Shown here piece by piece: positions 18,337-26,607 of a stretch of DNA of 64,000 nt. A model generated the notes under the pieces. The model was not told where the DNA came from. It saw nothing but the letters and a program-made list of their open reading frames with translations, and ran no database searches. The translations under genes and the position numbers were made by a program. The first letter of the stretch is position 1, and each line of letters starts with the position of its first letter. Source of the DNA: Subtercola vilae (GTDB lineage Bacteria > Actinomycetota > Actinomycetes > Actinomycetales > Microbacteriaceae). The stretch is taken from positions 108,392-172,391 of the forward strand of contig NZ_QYRT01000004.1 in NCBI RefSeq assembly GCF_004923255.1, written 5' to 3'.

Positions 18337-19374
18337 ATGACCGCCAACACACCATTCGAGGCAGACATCGAAGCTCAGCCCGATGCGCTCCGCGCCCTGG
18401 CTGGGGCAGCGACTCCGTCCGGTCTCCGCGAACTCGACCCCCAGTCCTTCAGCCGGATCGTATTCACCGGCATGGGCAGCTCCCACTTCGTCGGCATCCC
18501 CACCTGGCGAAATCTGACGGCCAAGGGACGGCCGGCCTGGGCGATCGACACCGGCCAGCTGCTCGACACCCCGGGGCTCCTCACACCCGACACGCTGCTC
18601 GTCATCACGTCACAATCCGGTGCCAGCGGTGAGGTCGTCGCCCTCCTCGACCGGCTCGAGGAAGACCCCGCCCGCCCCAGAACGATCGTCGGAATCACGG
18701 CCGACAGCAACAGCCCGCTGGCCGAAACTGCGGAGCTCTTCCTCCCGCTGCACTCCGGCCCCGAGGCCACCGTGAGCACAAAGAGCTACCTCAACTCCCT
18801 CGTCGTTCACGCCCAGCTCGCCGCCGCGCTCAACGGCCGCAACGTCTCGGCCGTCAACCACGAGGCAGACCGTCTGGCCGGCATTGTCACCCGACTGCTG
18901 ACGAGCACCGACACGGCCGAAACCGCAGCCACGACACTCGATGGTGAACGACCTCGGGTCGCCGCTGTCGGGTGGCGAGACGATGCAGCGACAGCCCTGT
19001 TCGCCGGTCTGATAACCAAAGAGTCGTCTAAAGTGGCAATCGAGGGGCACATCGGCGGCCAGTTCCGGCACGGACCCTTCGAGCTCGCTGGGCCCGGCCT
19101 CACCGTCTTTCTGTACGGCGCTCACGCGGCATCCGATGACGGATCGATCGCCCGGCTCGCATCCGACCTCGCCGCCACCGGCGCCCATGCCGTGCTGATC
19201 GGCGACATGGTTCTGGCGGGAACGACAACCATTCGAGCTAGTGCATCAACTTCGCTCGAAGGGCTCGTCACCGGGTCGATCGTTGCCCAGCTGATAGCAC
19301 GAGACCTTGCCCTCGAGAACGGGGTGGTACCCGGCGCCTTCGCCTACGGCAGCAAGGTGACGACAGCCCTGTGA
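18337..19374 (+). CDS. SIS-domain sugar isomerase/deglycase (GlmS/AgaS/FrlB-like)
   Basis: A 345-residue protein with two SIS domains like the isomerase half of GlmS. The first has the GMGSSHFVG and ITSQSGASGE phosphosugar-binding loops and the STKSYLNSL helix; the second has KVAIEGHIGGQFRHGPFELA, similar to the GlmS EL-HGP region. Members act on amino-sugar phosphates or, as FrlB, split fructoselysine 6-phosphate. There is no N-terminal glutaminase domain, so it is not a glucosamine synthase. GAAAGG lies upstream of the ATG. The stop overlaps the ROK kinase start, so both products are probably made in fixed ratio. Confidence 0.85.
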   Translation: MTANTPFEADIEAQPDALRALAGAATPSGLRELDPQSFSRIVFTGMGSSHFVGIPTWRNLTAKGRPAWAIDTGQLLDTPGLLTPDTLLVITSQSGASGEVVALLDRLEEDPARPRTIVGITADSNSPLAETAELFLPLHSGPEATVSTKSYLNSLVVHAQLAAALNGRNVSAVNHEADRLAGIVTRLLTSTDTAETAATTLDGERPRVAAVGWRDDAATALFAGLITKESSKVAIEGHIGGQFRHGPFELAGPGLTVFLYGAHAASDDGSIARLASDLAATGAHAVLIGDMVLAGTTTIRASASTSLEGLVTGSIVAQLIARDLALENGVVPGAFAYGSKVTTAL

Positions 19375-20255
19375 GCGACGTGACCGTGGGCATCGACATC
19401 GGCGGAACCGCTACCCGCATCGTCGTCGTACGCGGCACCCAGATCGTGGCTTCGACCATCGTCTCGACGCCGACGGTCAGAAACGATGCCCTGCCCACCC
19501 TGCTCTCGAGCATCCGCGCAGTGATGGCATCGGCGCCCGGCGCTGAGGGTGAAATGAGCAGGGTCGGCATCGGCGCCAGCGGCCCCATTCTGGCGGGCGG
19601 CGTCATCGACAACCCAGAATCTCTACCCGCCCTCTCGGGTTGGAACTTCGTCGACCGACTCGGTGAACTTCTGGGAGTCGACTGCCGCATCGACAATGAC
19701 GCGGTCACTGCTGCTCTCGCGGAAGTGACCGTCGGCGCTGGCCGGTTAGACACTGGAGTTCTCGTCATGACCCTCGGAACAGGCGTGGGCGTCGCACTGA
19801 TGCGGAGCGGCATACCCTTTCGCGGTGCCGACGGCGTGCATCCGGAAGCCGGGCACATCACCGTCGACGCACCAAGTTCACCCTGCTATTGCGGACGACG
19901 ACACTGCCTCGAGCAGACCGCCTCTCGCACGGCCCTGCAACGCCTCGCCACGCATGCCGGATTTCCCGCCGATCTCGAAGTTCTGGCCCACGCGGCCAGC
20001 GAAGGCGACCCGGGCGCTCAACGTGTTTTTCTCGAGTACGGAACCAGAATCGGCGAGGGCCTCGGTGAACTCTGCACCCAGCATCGGCCAACGATCGTCG
20101 TGTTGGGCGGAAGCGCCGCCACGTACCTCCCCCACTTTCGGTCGGGAGTGGAAGGCGCCTTGGCCGCTCTTACCTCAGCCCCCGTTCCCGCTCTTCGGCA
20201 GACCGCTCTCGGTGACCTGGGCGGTGCCCTCGGGGCCGCGCTGCTCTGGCAGTGA
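19371..20255 (+). CDS. ROK-family sugar kinase
   Basis: A 294-residue ROK kinase. The N-terminal phosphate loop GIDIGGTATRI, the central MTLGTGVGVALM segment and the zinc-binding CYCGRRHCLE motif are all present, and there is no helix-turn-helix domain, so it is an enzyme and not a ROK repressor. ROK kinases phosphorylate glucose, fructose, N-acetyl sugars or similar. The GTG at 19371 overlaps the SIS gene stop (GTGA). In this operon it would supply the sugar phosphate that the SIS protein acts on, or phosphorylate the released sugar. Confidence 0.9.
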   Translation: MSDVTVGIDIGGTATRIVVVRGTQIVASTIVSTPTVRNDALPTLLSSIRAVMASAPGAEGEMSRVGIGASGPILAGGVIDNPESLPALSGWNFVDRLGELLGVDCRIDNDAVTAALAEVTVGAGRLDTGVLVMTLGTGVGVALMRSGIPFRGADGVHPEAGHITVDAPSSPCYCGRRHCLEQTASRTALQRLATHAGFPADLEVLAHAASEGDPGAQRVFLEYGTRIGEGLGELCTQHRPTIVVLGGSAATYLPHFRSGVEGALAALTSAPVPALRQTALGDLGGALGAALLWQ

Positions 20256-20260
20256 GACGA

Positions 20261-20299
20261 CCTTGGCGCCGTCACACCTTGGCGCCGTCACACCTTGGC
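20261..20299. repeat. 16-bp tandem duplication across the MFS stop codon
   Basis: CCTTGGCGCCGTCACA occurs at 20261-20276 and again at 20277-20292, followed by a partial third copy CCTTGGC. The second copy contains the stop codon of the minus-strand MFS gene, so the extra copy adds sequence in the convergent intergenic region without changing the protein. Confidence 0.7.
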
Positions 20300-21586
20300 A
20301 GTGGGCGCGCGAGTCGCGAGCGCGCGGGCAAAGATCACGACGAGGAGTCCCGCAAGCGGAACGAGGAGCAGCCCGAAGCGCAGCGACGAGGCGTCTGCGA
20401 TCGCGCCCACGACCGGCGGTGAGACTAAGAATCCGAGCCGAAGCAGCCAGCCGACGATGGTGAGACCAGAGCCGGGCTTGAAGCCGGGCAACTCGTCTGC
20501 CGCCTGCATCGCACCCGGGATGAGTGTTGCGACGCCGAAGCCGGCCAGGCCGAACCCCACGATCGTGCCCGGGATGCTCGGAAAAGCGAGCGCAGCACCC
20601 ATCCCGACAAGTACGAGAAGACCGCCGAGCCGGGCGATGGCGCGCTGGCCGAAACGGTCGACCATGCGATCCCCGAGCATCCGCCCCACGAACTGCATGC
20701 CCTGCAACGAGATGAAGCCAAGCCCTGCGACGAAGGCGGTTGCCCCAACGACGTTCGAGAGATAGATGGCAGACCACGAGCTGCCGGCGTCTTCGACGAT
20801 CGCACCGCCCGAGGCAATGACGACGAGGGCAAGCAGAAACGCGTAGCGGGCGACGAGGCCGGCCGCCTTCAGCGCAGGCGCGCGCACGCCGGCCAGGCGA
20901 TCTGTCGCGGGTTCCGGCCGGGCCGGCGAGGGTGAGTCGAGGGTCGGCTCCGGCCCGCGGAGAAGCCAGCGATAGGAGAGGAGAGCGGCGACACTGAAGA
21001 TGATCGCAGAGGCGGTCAGATGGGTGAGAAGGGGAATTCCCAGGGCGGCGGCAGCCGCACCCATTGCTCCGCCCGTCACCGCGCCGAGAGACCAGACCGC
21101 GTGGAACGAATTGATGATCGAGCGCTTGTAGAGGCGCTGCACCCGGAGCCCGTGCGAATTCTGGGCGACGTCTGTAATGGCATCCATGGCCCCCGCCAGG
21201 AAAAGCGCGAACGCCAGTACGAACCAGCCCGATGCGGCACCGGCCAGGAGGAGCCCCAGCGCGGTCACGATCGTCGACGCGATAGCGACGCGTGAGGAGC
21301 GAAAGCGGCGGATGAGAAGACCTGCGCTGAGACCGACCAGCAGCGCACCCAGCGGGTAGGCCGCGACGGCAGCGCCGAAAGCCGTATTCGTCAGATCGAG
21401 CTCGGCCTTGATCTCGGGGTAGCGGGGCAGCAGATTCGCGATCAACGCACCGTTTGTGAAGAACAGCACACCGACCGCAAACCGCGCCCGTGCTGCGCTG
21501 CGCTGATCGGAGGCCACTGAGGCAGAGGCGAGGGGAAGAGGCACGGCGGCTCCGATCAACGGTAGGCATAAACCGTGAACGTTCAC
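20288..21586 (-). CDS. MFS transporter (sugar-permease-like)
   Basis: A protein of up to 432 residues with about twelve hydrophobic segments and the MFS loop LLIRRFRSSR after the second helix; LLPRYPEIKAELDLTNTAFG is typical of the MFS subgroup found next to sugar regulators. The first frame codon, a GTG at 21586, lies inside the left palindromic operator, so translation more likely begins at GTG 21544 or GTG 21517, which removes a 14- or 23-residue non-hydrophobic leader. It is divergent from the LacI gene at 21643 and probably repressed by it. Substrate unknown. Confidence 0.8.
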   Translation of the reverse strand: MNVHGLCLPLIGAAVPLPLASASVASDQRSAARARFAVGVLFFTNGALIANLLPRYPEIKAELDLTNTAFGAAVAAYPLGALLVGLSAGLLIRRFRSSRVAIASTIVTALGLLLAGAASGWFVLAFALFLAGAMDAITDVAQNSHGLRVQRLYKRSIINSFHAVWSLGAVTGGAMGAAAAALGIPLLTHLTASAIIFSVAALLSYRWLLRGPEPTLDSPSPARPEPATDRLAGVRAPALKAAGLVARYAFLLALVVIASGGAIVEDAGSSWSAIYLSNVVGATAFVAGLGFISLQGMQFVGRMLGDRMVDRFGQRAIARLGGLLVLVGMGAALAFPSIPGTIVGFGLAGFGVATLIPGAMQAADELPGFKPGSGLTIVGWLLRLGFLVSPPVVGAIADASSLRFGLLLVPLAGLLVVIFARALATRAPTAKV

Positions 21587-21611
21587 GATTTGTGACCGTG
21601 AACGTTCACGG
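21573..21611. promoter_or_regulatory. Two tandem LacI-type palindromic operators
   Basis: CGTGAACGTTCACG occurs at 21574-21587 and again, as the perfect 16-bp palindrome CCGTGAACGTTCACGG, at 21596-21611. The centres are 23 bp apart. The motif has the central CG of LacI/PurR-family operators. The pair lies between the divergent MFS and LacI genes and can control both. Confidence 0.8.
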
Positions 21612-21629
21612 CATCGTTGACGCTAGCAT

Positions 21630-21642
21630 TATGATCGGTGTC
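21630..21642 (+). promoter_or_regulatory. -10 box of a leaderless lacI-type mRNA
   Basis: TATGAT at 21630-21635 ends seven bases before the ATG at 21643. No Shine-Dalgarno sequence lies between them, so the mRNA probably begins at the start codon. The two palindromic operators end about 20 bases upstream, in the -35 region. Confidence 0.5.
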
Positions 21643-22656
21643 ATGGCAACAAAACGCGGGGCCAGCACGATCCTCGATGTGGCTGCGCGCGCCGGCGTCT
21701 CGCGGCAGACCGTGACGCGCGCCCTGAACGATATGGCCGATGTCAGCCCGACAACGAAAGCCCGCGTGCTCGCCGCGGCGGGTGAGCTCAACTACCGGCC
21801 GAACCGCAATGCCCAGAGCATGGTGCAGGGGCGCACCACCACTATCGGACTCGTGCTCGAAGATCTGAGCAACCCCTATTTCGCGGAGCTCGCATCGGCG
21901 TTCAGCCGGGTAGCGGCGGAGCGGCACTGGAGTGTGCTGCTCTGCGACATCGGCTCTGATCGGGAGAAGGCCCGCGCGCAGCTCGCATCCATCGTGTCGC
22001 GGGTGGATGCGTTAGCCCTCACCGGATGTCGCTCAGACACCATCGCCCTTCTCCCCGCCGGAGTGCTGCGCGAGGGGGCCTTGGGGCTTCCTCTCCTCAT
22101 GCTCGACGGCCCCGCTCATCCTCGACTCGACGCGCGCGTCGTGCTCGACGTAGCCTCGGGCATGACCGCTGCGCTCGATCACCTCGTCGCGACCGGCCAC
22201 CGCCGAATCTCGTTCATCGACTCCGAAGTCGGGCCCCGAGAGCGCAGGGATATCTTCGATTCCTACCTGATCGAGAACGGCCTCGCGTGGGCCGGGAGCC
22301 CCACCATCACGGCCGACGAGAGCCTCGATGGCGGCATAGCCGCAGCCGAGGCACTGATGCGGAACGCTCCGCAAACCGATGCCGTGCTCGTCTACAACGA
22401 CGTCATGGCGATCGGCGTGCTGAAAGCCCTGCGCCAACTCGGCTGCCGCGTGCCCGAGCAGGTCGCGGTGATAGGAATGGACGGGCTCGACATCGGTCGC
22501 CTTGTGACCCCCGAACTCACCACGGTGAACATCGACAAAACAGCTCTTGCAGAAGCGGCGGCCAGCTTGCTCGAGCACGTGCTCGCGACGACCGGCGAGC
22601 GTGACGCGCGCGAGTTAGTGGTCGGCATGGATCTCCTGATCCGCGGGTCAGCCTGA
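21643..22656 (+). CDS. LacI-family transcriptional regulator
   Basis: A 337-residue LacI/PurR-type protein with helix-turn-helix TILDVAARAGVSRQTVTRAL at residues 8-27, the hinge YRPNRNAQSMVQGRTTTIG and a ligand domain with VLVYNDVMAIGVL and VIGMDGLDIG. The ATG at 21643 is placed by a -10 box seven bases upstream; an ATG at 21631 lies inside that box. It is divergent from the MFS gene and very probably binds the two tandem palindromes between them, regulating itself and the transporter. Confidence 0.9.
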   Translation: MATKRGASTILDVAARAGVSRQTVTRALNDMADVSPTTKARVLAAAGELNYRPNRNAQSMVQGRTTTIGLVLEDLSNPYFAELASAFSRVAAERHWSVLLCDIGSDREKARAQLASIVSRVDALALTGCRSDTIALLPAGVLREGALGLPLLMLDGPAHPRLDARVVLDVASGMTAALDHLVATGHRRISFIDSEVGPRERRDIFDSYLIENGLAWAGSPTITADESLDGGIAAAEALMRNAPQTDAVLVYNDVMAIGVLKALRQLGCRVPEQVAVIGMDGLDIGRLVTPELTTVNIDKTALAEAAASLLEHVLATTGERDARELVVGMDLLIRGSA

Positions 22657-22759
22657 CCCCCGCCCGAGCGGTGAGTGCGCAGAACAACTCTATTCAGTAT
22701 GCCCAGCGCTCAACGCAGCTTTGACAAACTGCTCGGTATGGCCGTAACTCCCCTGCGCC

Positions 22760-23024
22760 TTGCCAGAGGTGGAGCAGCTTATCGGCAGGGCCCGTGAGCA
22801 GGGTGTCGCGCTGAGCGGCGAGGGCGGTCTGCTGAGTCAGCTGACGAAGCTGATGCTCGAGTCCGCGTTGGAGGGCGAGCTGACCAAATCACCTCGAGTA
22901 CGACAAGCACGAACGCACCTGCGAGGTCACGAACGCCCGGAGTGGCTCTCTCACGAAGATGGTGCTGACCGATATCGGGCCGGTCTCGGTCGTGGTCCCA
23001 AGAAATCGGGAAGGGTCGTCCTAG
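22760..23024 (+). pseudogene. IS256-family transposase, N-terminal remnant with frameshift
   Basis: The reading frame from 22760 matches the start of IS256/Mutator transposases (EQLIGRAREQGVALSGEGG, then ALEGELT). Near 22893 the homology moves to another frame, which reads EYDKHERTCEV and MVLTDIGPVSVVVPRNREG before a stop at 23022-23024. The rest of the roughly 400-residue transposase is missing. It marks the left edge of the accessory region. Confidence 0.8.
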
Positions 23025-23475
23025 GGGTAGTAGATCTCGGCGCTGCGGGCTGGGAAGCCCGAAACGGTGTTGGGGATGGCGTTCGCGCCCGGTAGTTCCG
23101 CGGGTCGGCATTCCACACGGCGGGACCCACAACTTGTACAGAGATTGCCTCACCGCAACACCGTTTGTTGGGCTCGCTGACACAAGGGAAATTGCAGAGT
23201 CTGTGTTGACGTGCAGGAAAGCGGCGAGACCCCCGATCTTGCGGATCCATCGGGATTGGACGAAGTCGGATGTGGCAAGGCCAAGTAAAGCGATGCCGCT
23301 GACAATGCGTCATAAAATTTTTCCGAACGGGCGCTGTAGGGGGGGCGTCGTCGAGCTGATTAGCATCGCAGTGGTGACCTTGTGTGCCTGATTGATAATT
23401 CCCACCACTCCCTTCCCACGCTCGGCCCGGTATGTGCGAGAGCTTGCTCAACGGTAGAACCCGCGGCATGGGATC
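23025..23475. other. Intergenic stretch without recognisable gene
   Basis: About 450 bases between the IS256 remnant and the ABC gene. Open frames here have no recognisable domain or ribosome-binding site. It is probably scar DNA from past insertions. Confidence 0.5.
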
Positions 23476-23505
23476 ACGGTGAGAGGGTGTTTGTTCTCTC
23501 ACCGT
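23476..23505. promoter_or_regulatory. Perfect 10-bp inverted repeat upstream of the ABC ATPase
   Basis: ACGGTGAGAG (23476-23485) and CTCTCACCGT (23496-23505) are perfect complements with a ten-base loop. It ends 31 bases before the ATPase start. It could be an operator or an RNA hairpin; there is no T-run after it, so a terminator is unlikely. Confidence 0.45.
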
Positions 23506-23536
23506 CATCTCACAGAGCCCTGAATATGGTTCAGGT

Positions 23537-24337
23537 ATGTCGACTACTGCGATTGCCACCCGAGGACTTTCCCGGCGTTACGGCACAAAAACCGCCCTCA
23601 AGGAGTTGGAGCTCACCGTCGAGCACGGCGAAATTTTCGGGCTGCTCGGCCACAATGGTGCCGGGAAGACCACGACGGTCACTCTCCTCACAACGCTGTT
23701 GGAACCGACCTCCGGAACCGCGACCGTAGCTGGTTTCGATGTGTCCTCGGATCCACGGAACGTTCGAGCAAATATCGGATACCTCCCCGAGAACGTACGC
23801 TTGTACGACAATCTGACGATGAGGGAGAACCTCAGGTTCTTCGGCAGGCTCTCCGGGGTCATCAACGTGGATCACCGGATCGCCGAGACCCTCGATTTTC
23901 TTGAATTCACCGGACATGAAAACGAACGGCTCTCCACCTTCAGTAAAGGCATGCGCCAACGAGTGGGTATCGCACAAGCGATCTTGCACCTGCCGTCGGT
24001 CCTGTTTCTGGACGAGCCCACGTCCGGACTTGACCCCCAGGGGGTGAAGACCCTTCGCGAAACGATTGTGCGGATGAACCGCGAGCTCGGTATGACGGTC
24101 TTCATGAACACCCACCTCCTCTCGGAGGTCACGGCCTGGGCAACGAATGATGAGAAACGTGGGCACCGTCATTCGTTACGAGATTCTCAACGCCTCCCGG
24201 GACCGCCTCCCACGCACACTCCTGGCCGTCTTTCTCGGCATGATCGCGGCGTCAAGCATCATCGGATGGTTGACGAACCAGACCGTCACAGCTGTCTACA
24301 ACCAAGTTCTCCAGGATGGCCTGACAATCGCACCTAA
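23537..24337 (+). CDS. ABC exporter ATPase, C-terminally damaged
   Basis: A NatA/CcmA-type ABC ATPase. Walker A (GHNGAGKTTT), the Q-loop region (YLPENVRLYDN), the signature FSKGMRQRVGIAQ, Walker B (VLFLDEPTSGLD) and the switch His (MNTHLLSE) are all present in the first 200 residues. Directly after LLSEV homology stops and the frame continues for about 65 unrelated residues that are read out of frame through the permease gene, so the usual C-terminal 80-100 residues have been lost by deletion. The nucleotide-binding core could still fold, but with its permease also broken the exporter is probably inactive. Confidence 0.7.
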   Translation: MSTTAIATRGLSRRYGTKTALKELELTVEHGEIFGLLGHNGAGKTTTVTLLTTLLEPTSGTATVAGFDVSSDPRNVRANIGYLPENVRLYDNLTMRENLRFFGRLSGVINVDHRIAETLDFLEFTGHENERLSTFSKGMRQRVGIAQAILHLPSVLFLDEPTSGLDPQGVKTLRETIVRMNRELGMTVFMNTHLLSEVTAWATNDEKRGHRHSLRDSQRLPGPPPTHTPGRLSRHDRGVKHHRMVDEPDRHSCLQPSSPGWPDNRT

Positions 24338-25121
24338 TCCGTTCACCGGGGTGTCGCCGCTTCGCTACATGAGCAACACCGTCATCTATCTGGTACTCAT
24401 CGGGGCCCTCCTTGCAAGCGTAGCCGGAGTGCAGGCAACCCTTCGCGACCGAAAGATGAATACCTCCGACCTCGTTCTCAGCCGCCCCATGTCAAGCGTC
24501 GGATATCTGGCCGGCAAGCTTGCCGGCCAGGGCGCGTGGTTGGCTATCGTGCTGGTCATCTCGGCCGCCACGAACTGGATTTCGATAGGTGTGATCACTG
24601 GCAGCTTGCTCCCTGCAACAAATGCTCTGCAGATCATGCTCTTCTACACCACAGGTTGGGCGTTCCTGATGGGCTTCGTGAGCATCGGAATGATAAGCGG
24701 ACTCCGAAGCAAAAGCGAAGCAACAGCATTGCTTCTCCCCATCTTGCTGTGGGCCGTCCTCGTCTTCGTCGTTCCGCAACTCGGCACGGCCGCCCATCCG
24801 GTCTCATTGCTGAACCCTGTTGCTACTGAACACACCGAACGCCTCGCGGACGCCGAAGTCGTCGTGTCCGTCGGATCCGAAGGCGACAGCTATGACAATG
24901 CGATGGCCGAAGCGTTCAACCCGCTGTTCAAAGCGAAATTAATCCGTGACCGCGGCCCCCGGCGGGTCATCGACGATCTCGAAATCGCTGTCGATGAGTA
25001 CATCGATTGGTTCAACCAACGCCGCCTTCACGGTGACGTCGGCCCGATCCCACCGATCGAGAAGGAGAACGACTACTATTCGCAAGTCCCCGTCTCCCAC
25101 ATGAGAGAACGGGTCAAGTAG
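24147..25121 (+). pseudogene. Chimera of ABC-2 permease N-terminus and IS3 transposase C-terminus
   Basis: The first 225 or so residues are an ABC-2 type permease with hydrophobic segments and the substitution-prone loop RDRKMNTSDLVLSRPMS. Near base 24828 the same frame becomes the C-terminal catalytic end of an IS3-family transposase (HTERLADAE, SVGSEGDSYDNAMAEAFN with the DDE glutamate, then EYIDWFNQRRLHG). The join keeps one frame of 324 codons. The permease has lost its last transmembrane segments. Whether the fusion is translated is unknown; the simplest view is a gene cut by an IS and then deletion. Confidence 0.8.
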
Positions 25122-25150
25122 AGCCTCCACCAAACCCAGGGCGAGACGCC
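24828..25150 (+). mobile_element. IS3-family right-end remnant
   Basis: The transposase C-terminus (24828-25121) is followed by GCCTCCACCAAACCCAGGG, which looks like the right terminal region of IS3-group elements. The left end and orfA are absent at this place. The exact outer boundary was not determined. Confidence 0.6.
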
Positions 25151-25218
25151 ACGAATCCGGGCAGATCATGCCAGCAGGTGCGGGTGTTGACACCAGAACC
25201 TCCGGGGCCTGGTCTTCA

Positions 25219-26607
25219 TCATTCAGATTCGGCCTGCCGGATACCTTCCGGTCTACCCGCCCGCCGCCAGAGCGTGTAGAGAGCCGCACCGATGAGGAGG
25301 GCGCCGGCGAGGCTGATCAGAGGGAGGCCGCGGGTGAGGTTGGCCAGCAGGGTGAACGCGACAACGATCACGCCGACCAAGTTCAGCAGGAGGTATGCCC
25401 ACCGTTTTTCTCGCCGTGAGAAGTAGGCCATGGCGAGCAGGCCGGCGAGGAAGCTGAGGAACACGGACACCGCGTAGAAGAGCACGAGCTGTTGGTCGTT
25501 TCCGCCACCGACCACTGTGACGGCGATCGCGAGCCCGGCGAAGATCAGCACCCCCCAGAACGGCGTGAAGTGACTGTTCGTCCGGCCAACGAAACTGGGG
25601 AGGATGCCGGTGAACGCACCGGATGTGGTTTGTCGGCGGGCGAGTGCTTTCAGCAGTCCGGGACCGGCTTGGAAGGAGGAGCTCGCGGCGGAGAGCAGAA
25701 GAAGTGCTGTGACGAGTTGAAAGGCGGCGAATACTCCAGGCGGGGCGGCAACGCGGGCGAGTTCTGCGATCTGGGTGGTATCGGCGGTCGGAATACCGAT
25801 CTGCAGGTGCGCGGCTTCGGCTGCGAGTCCGAGAGTGATGGCGCCGACGATACCGAGGGTCATCCACAAGGTGATCTGCCCGAACCGGCGCCGGTTGTTT
25901 TTGTCGAGCTGGCCGAGCTGCGCGATCGCAGAGGAGGGCGCTTCGACACCCGTGGCGAGTGCCATTGCTACCGGGAACGCGAGGATCACGGCGAGTACGG
26001 ATCCGGTGCCCGGGCTGGTCGTGATTGTTCCCGTCGGTTGCGGTGTCGCGGAGAGACCGAAGATCAGCACGGTGACGGCGATGATGATGAAGGCGATGGT
26101 CATGAACGCAAAAATCAGCCGGCCGAGGTGCCCGAACCAGGTCAGCCCGGCAACGATAACGAGAAGCCCAACGGCTAGGATCAGCCGGAACGGTGCGAGC
26201 ATTGGCAGGTACGCGATGATCGCGGACGCGCCAGCAGAGACACTGATCGCGATCGTAAGCACGAAGTCCACGACCAGTGCGCCGATCGGGACGAAAGACC
26301 AGCCGTCACCGAACGCTTCCCCGACCGCGGCTGACGCTCCCCCGCCTTGTGGGTATCGTGCGATGAGTTGTTGGTAGTTCACCACAACGAGAGCGATGAT
26401 GGCCACGACCAGGCCCATGGTGGCGACCAGCAGGCCGAGGTCACCGTTCAGGGCGCGCAGGGCCGCTTCGACCGCGTAGGCGACAGACGACACAGGGTCG
26501 GCCATCACGGCGAAAGCGAACGCGAGCAGCAGGACCGGCCGGGATCGGAACACCCGCCCGGCTCGGCCGGGGTCAGCCGGAGACTGGTTCAAGCCACACG
26601 TCGTCAC
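25219..26607 (-). CDS. APC-superfamily transporter, KimA-like
   Basis: A 462-residue membrane protein with about twelve hydrophobic segments. The N-terminal region reads ADPVSSVAYAVEAALRAL and, after TM2, NYQQLIARYPQGGGASAAVG, very close in layout to the KimA/YdaO group of the APC superfamily, which contains potassium and amino-acid symporters. It lacks the roughly 150-residue C-terminal cytoplasmic domain of KimA. The GTG at 26607 overlaps the end of the upstream gene by 35 bases, so the two are coupled. Potassium uptake is possible; amino-acid transport is equally compatible. Confidence 0.75.
   Translation of the reverse strand: MTTCGLNQSPADPGRAGRVFRSRPVLLLAFAFAVMADPVSSVAYAVEAALRALNGDLGLLVATMGLVVAIIALVVVNYQQLIARYPQGGGASAAVGEAFGDGWSFVPIGALVVDFVLTIAISVSAGASAIIAYLPMLAPFRLILAVGLLVIVAGLTWFGHLGRLIFAFMTIAFIIIAVTVLIFGLSATPQPTGTITTSPGTGSVLAVILAFPVAMALATGVEAPSSAIAQLGQLDKNNRRRFGQITLWMTLGIVGAITLGLAAEAAHLQIGIPTADTTQIAELARVAAPPGVFAAFQLVTALLLLSAASSSFQAGPGLLKALARRQTTSGAFTGILPSFVGRTNSHFTPFWGVLIFAGLAIAVTVVGGGNDQQLVLFYAVSVFLSFLAGLLAMAYFSRREKRWAYLLLNLVGVIVVAFTLLANLTRGLPLISLAGALLIGAALYTLWRRAGRPEGIRQAESE

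Noticed and set aside
22951..23559. 202-codon minus-strand open frame
   Set aside because: It runs across the IS256 remnant and the start of the ABC ATPase gene, with no recognisable family.
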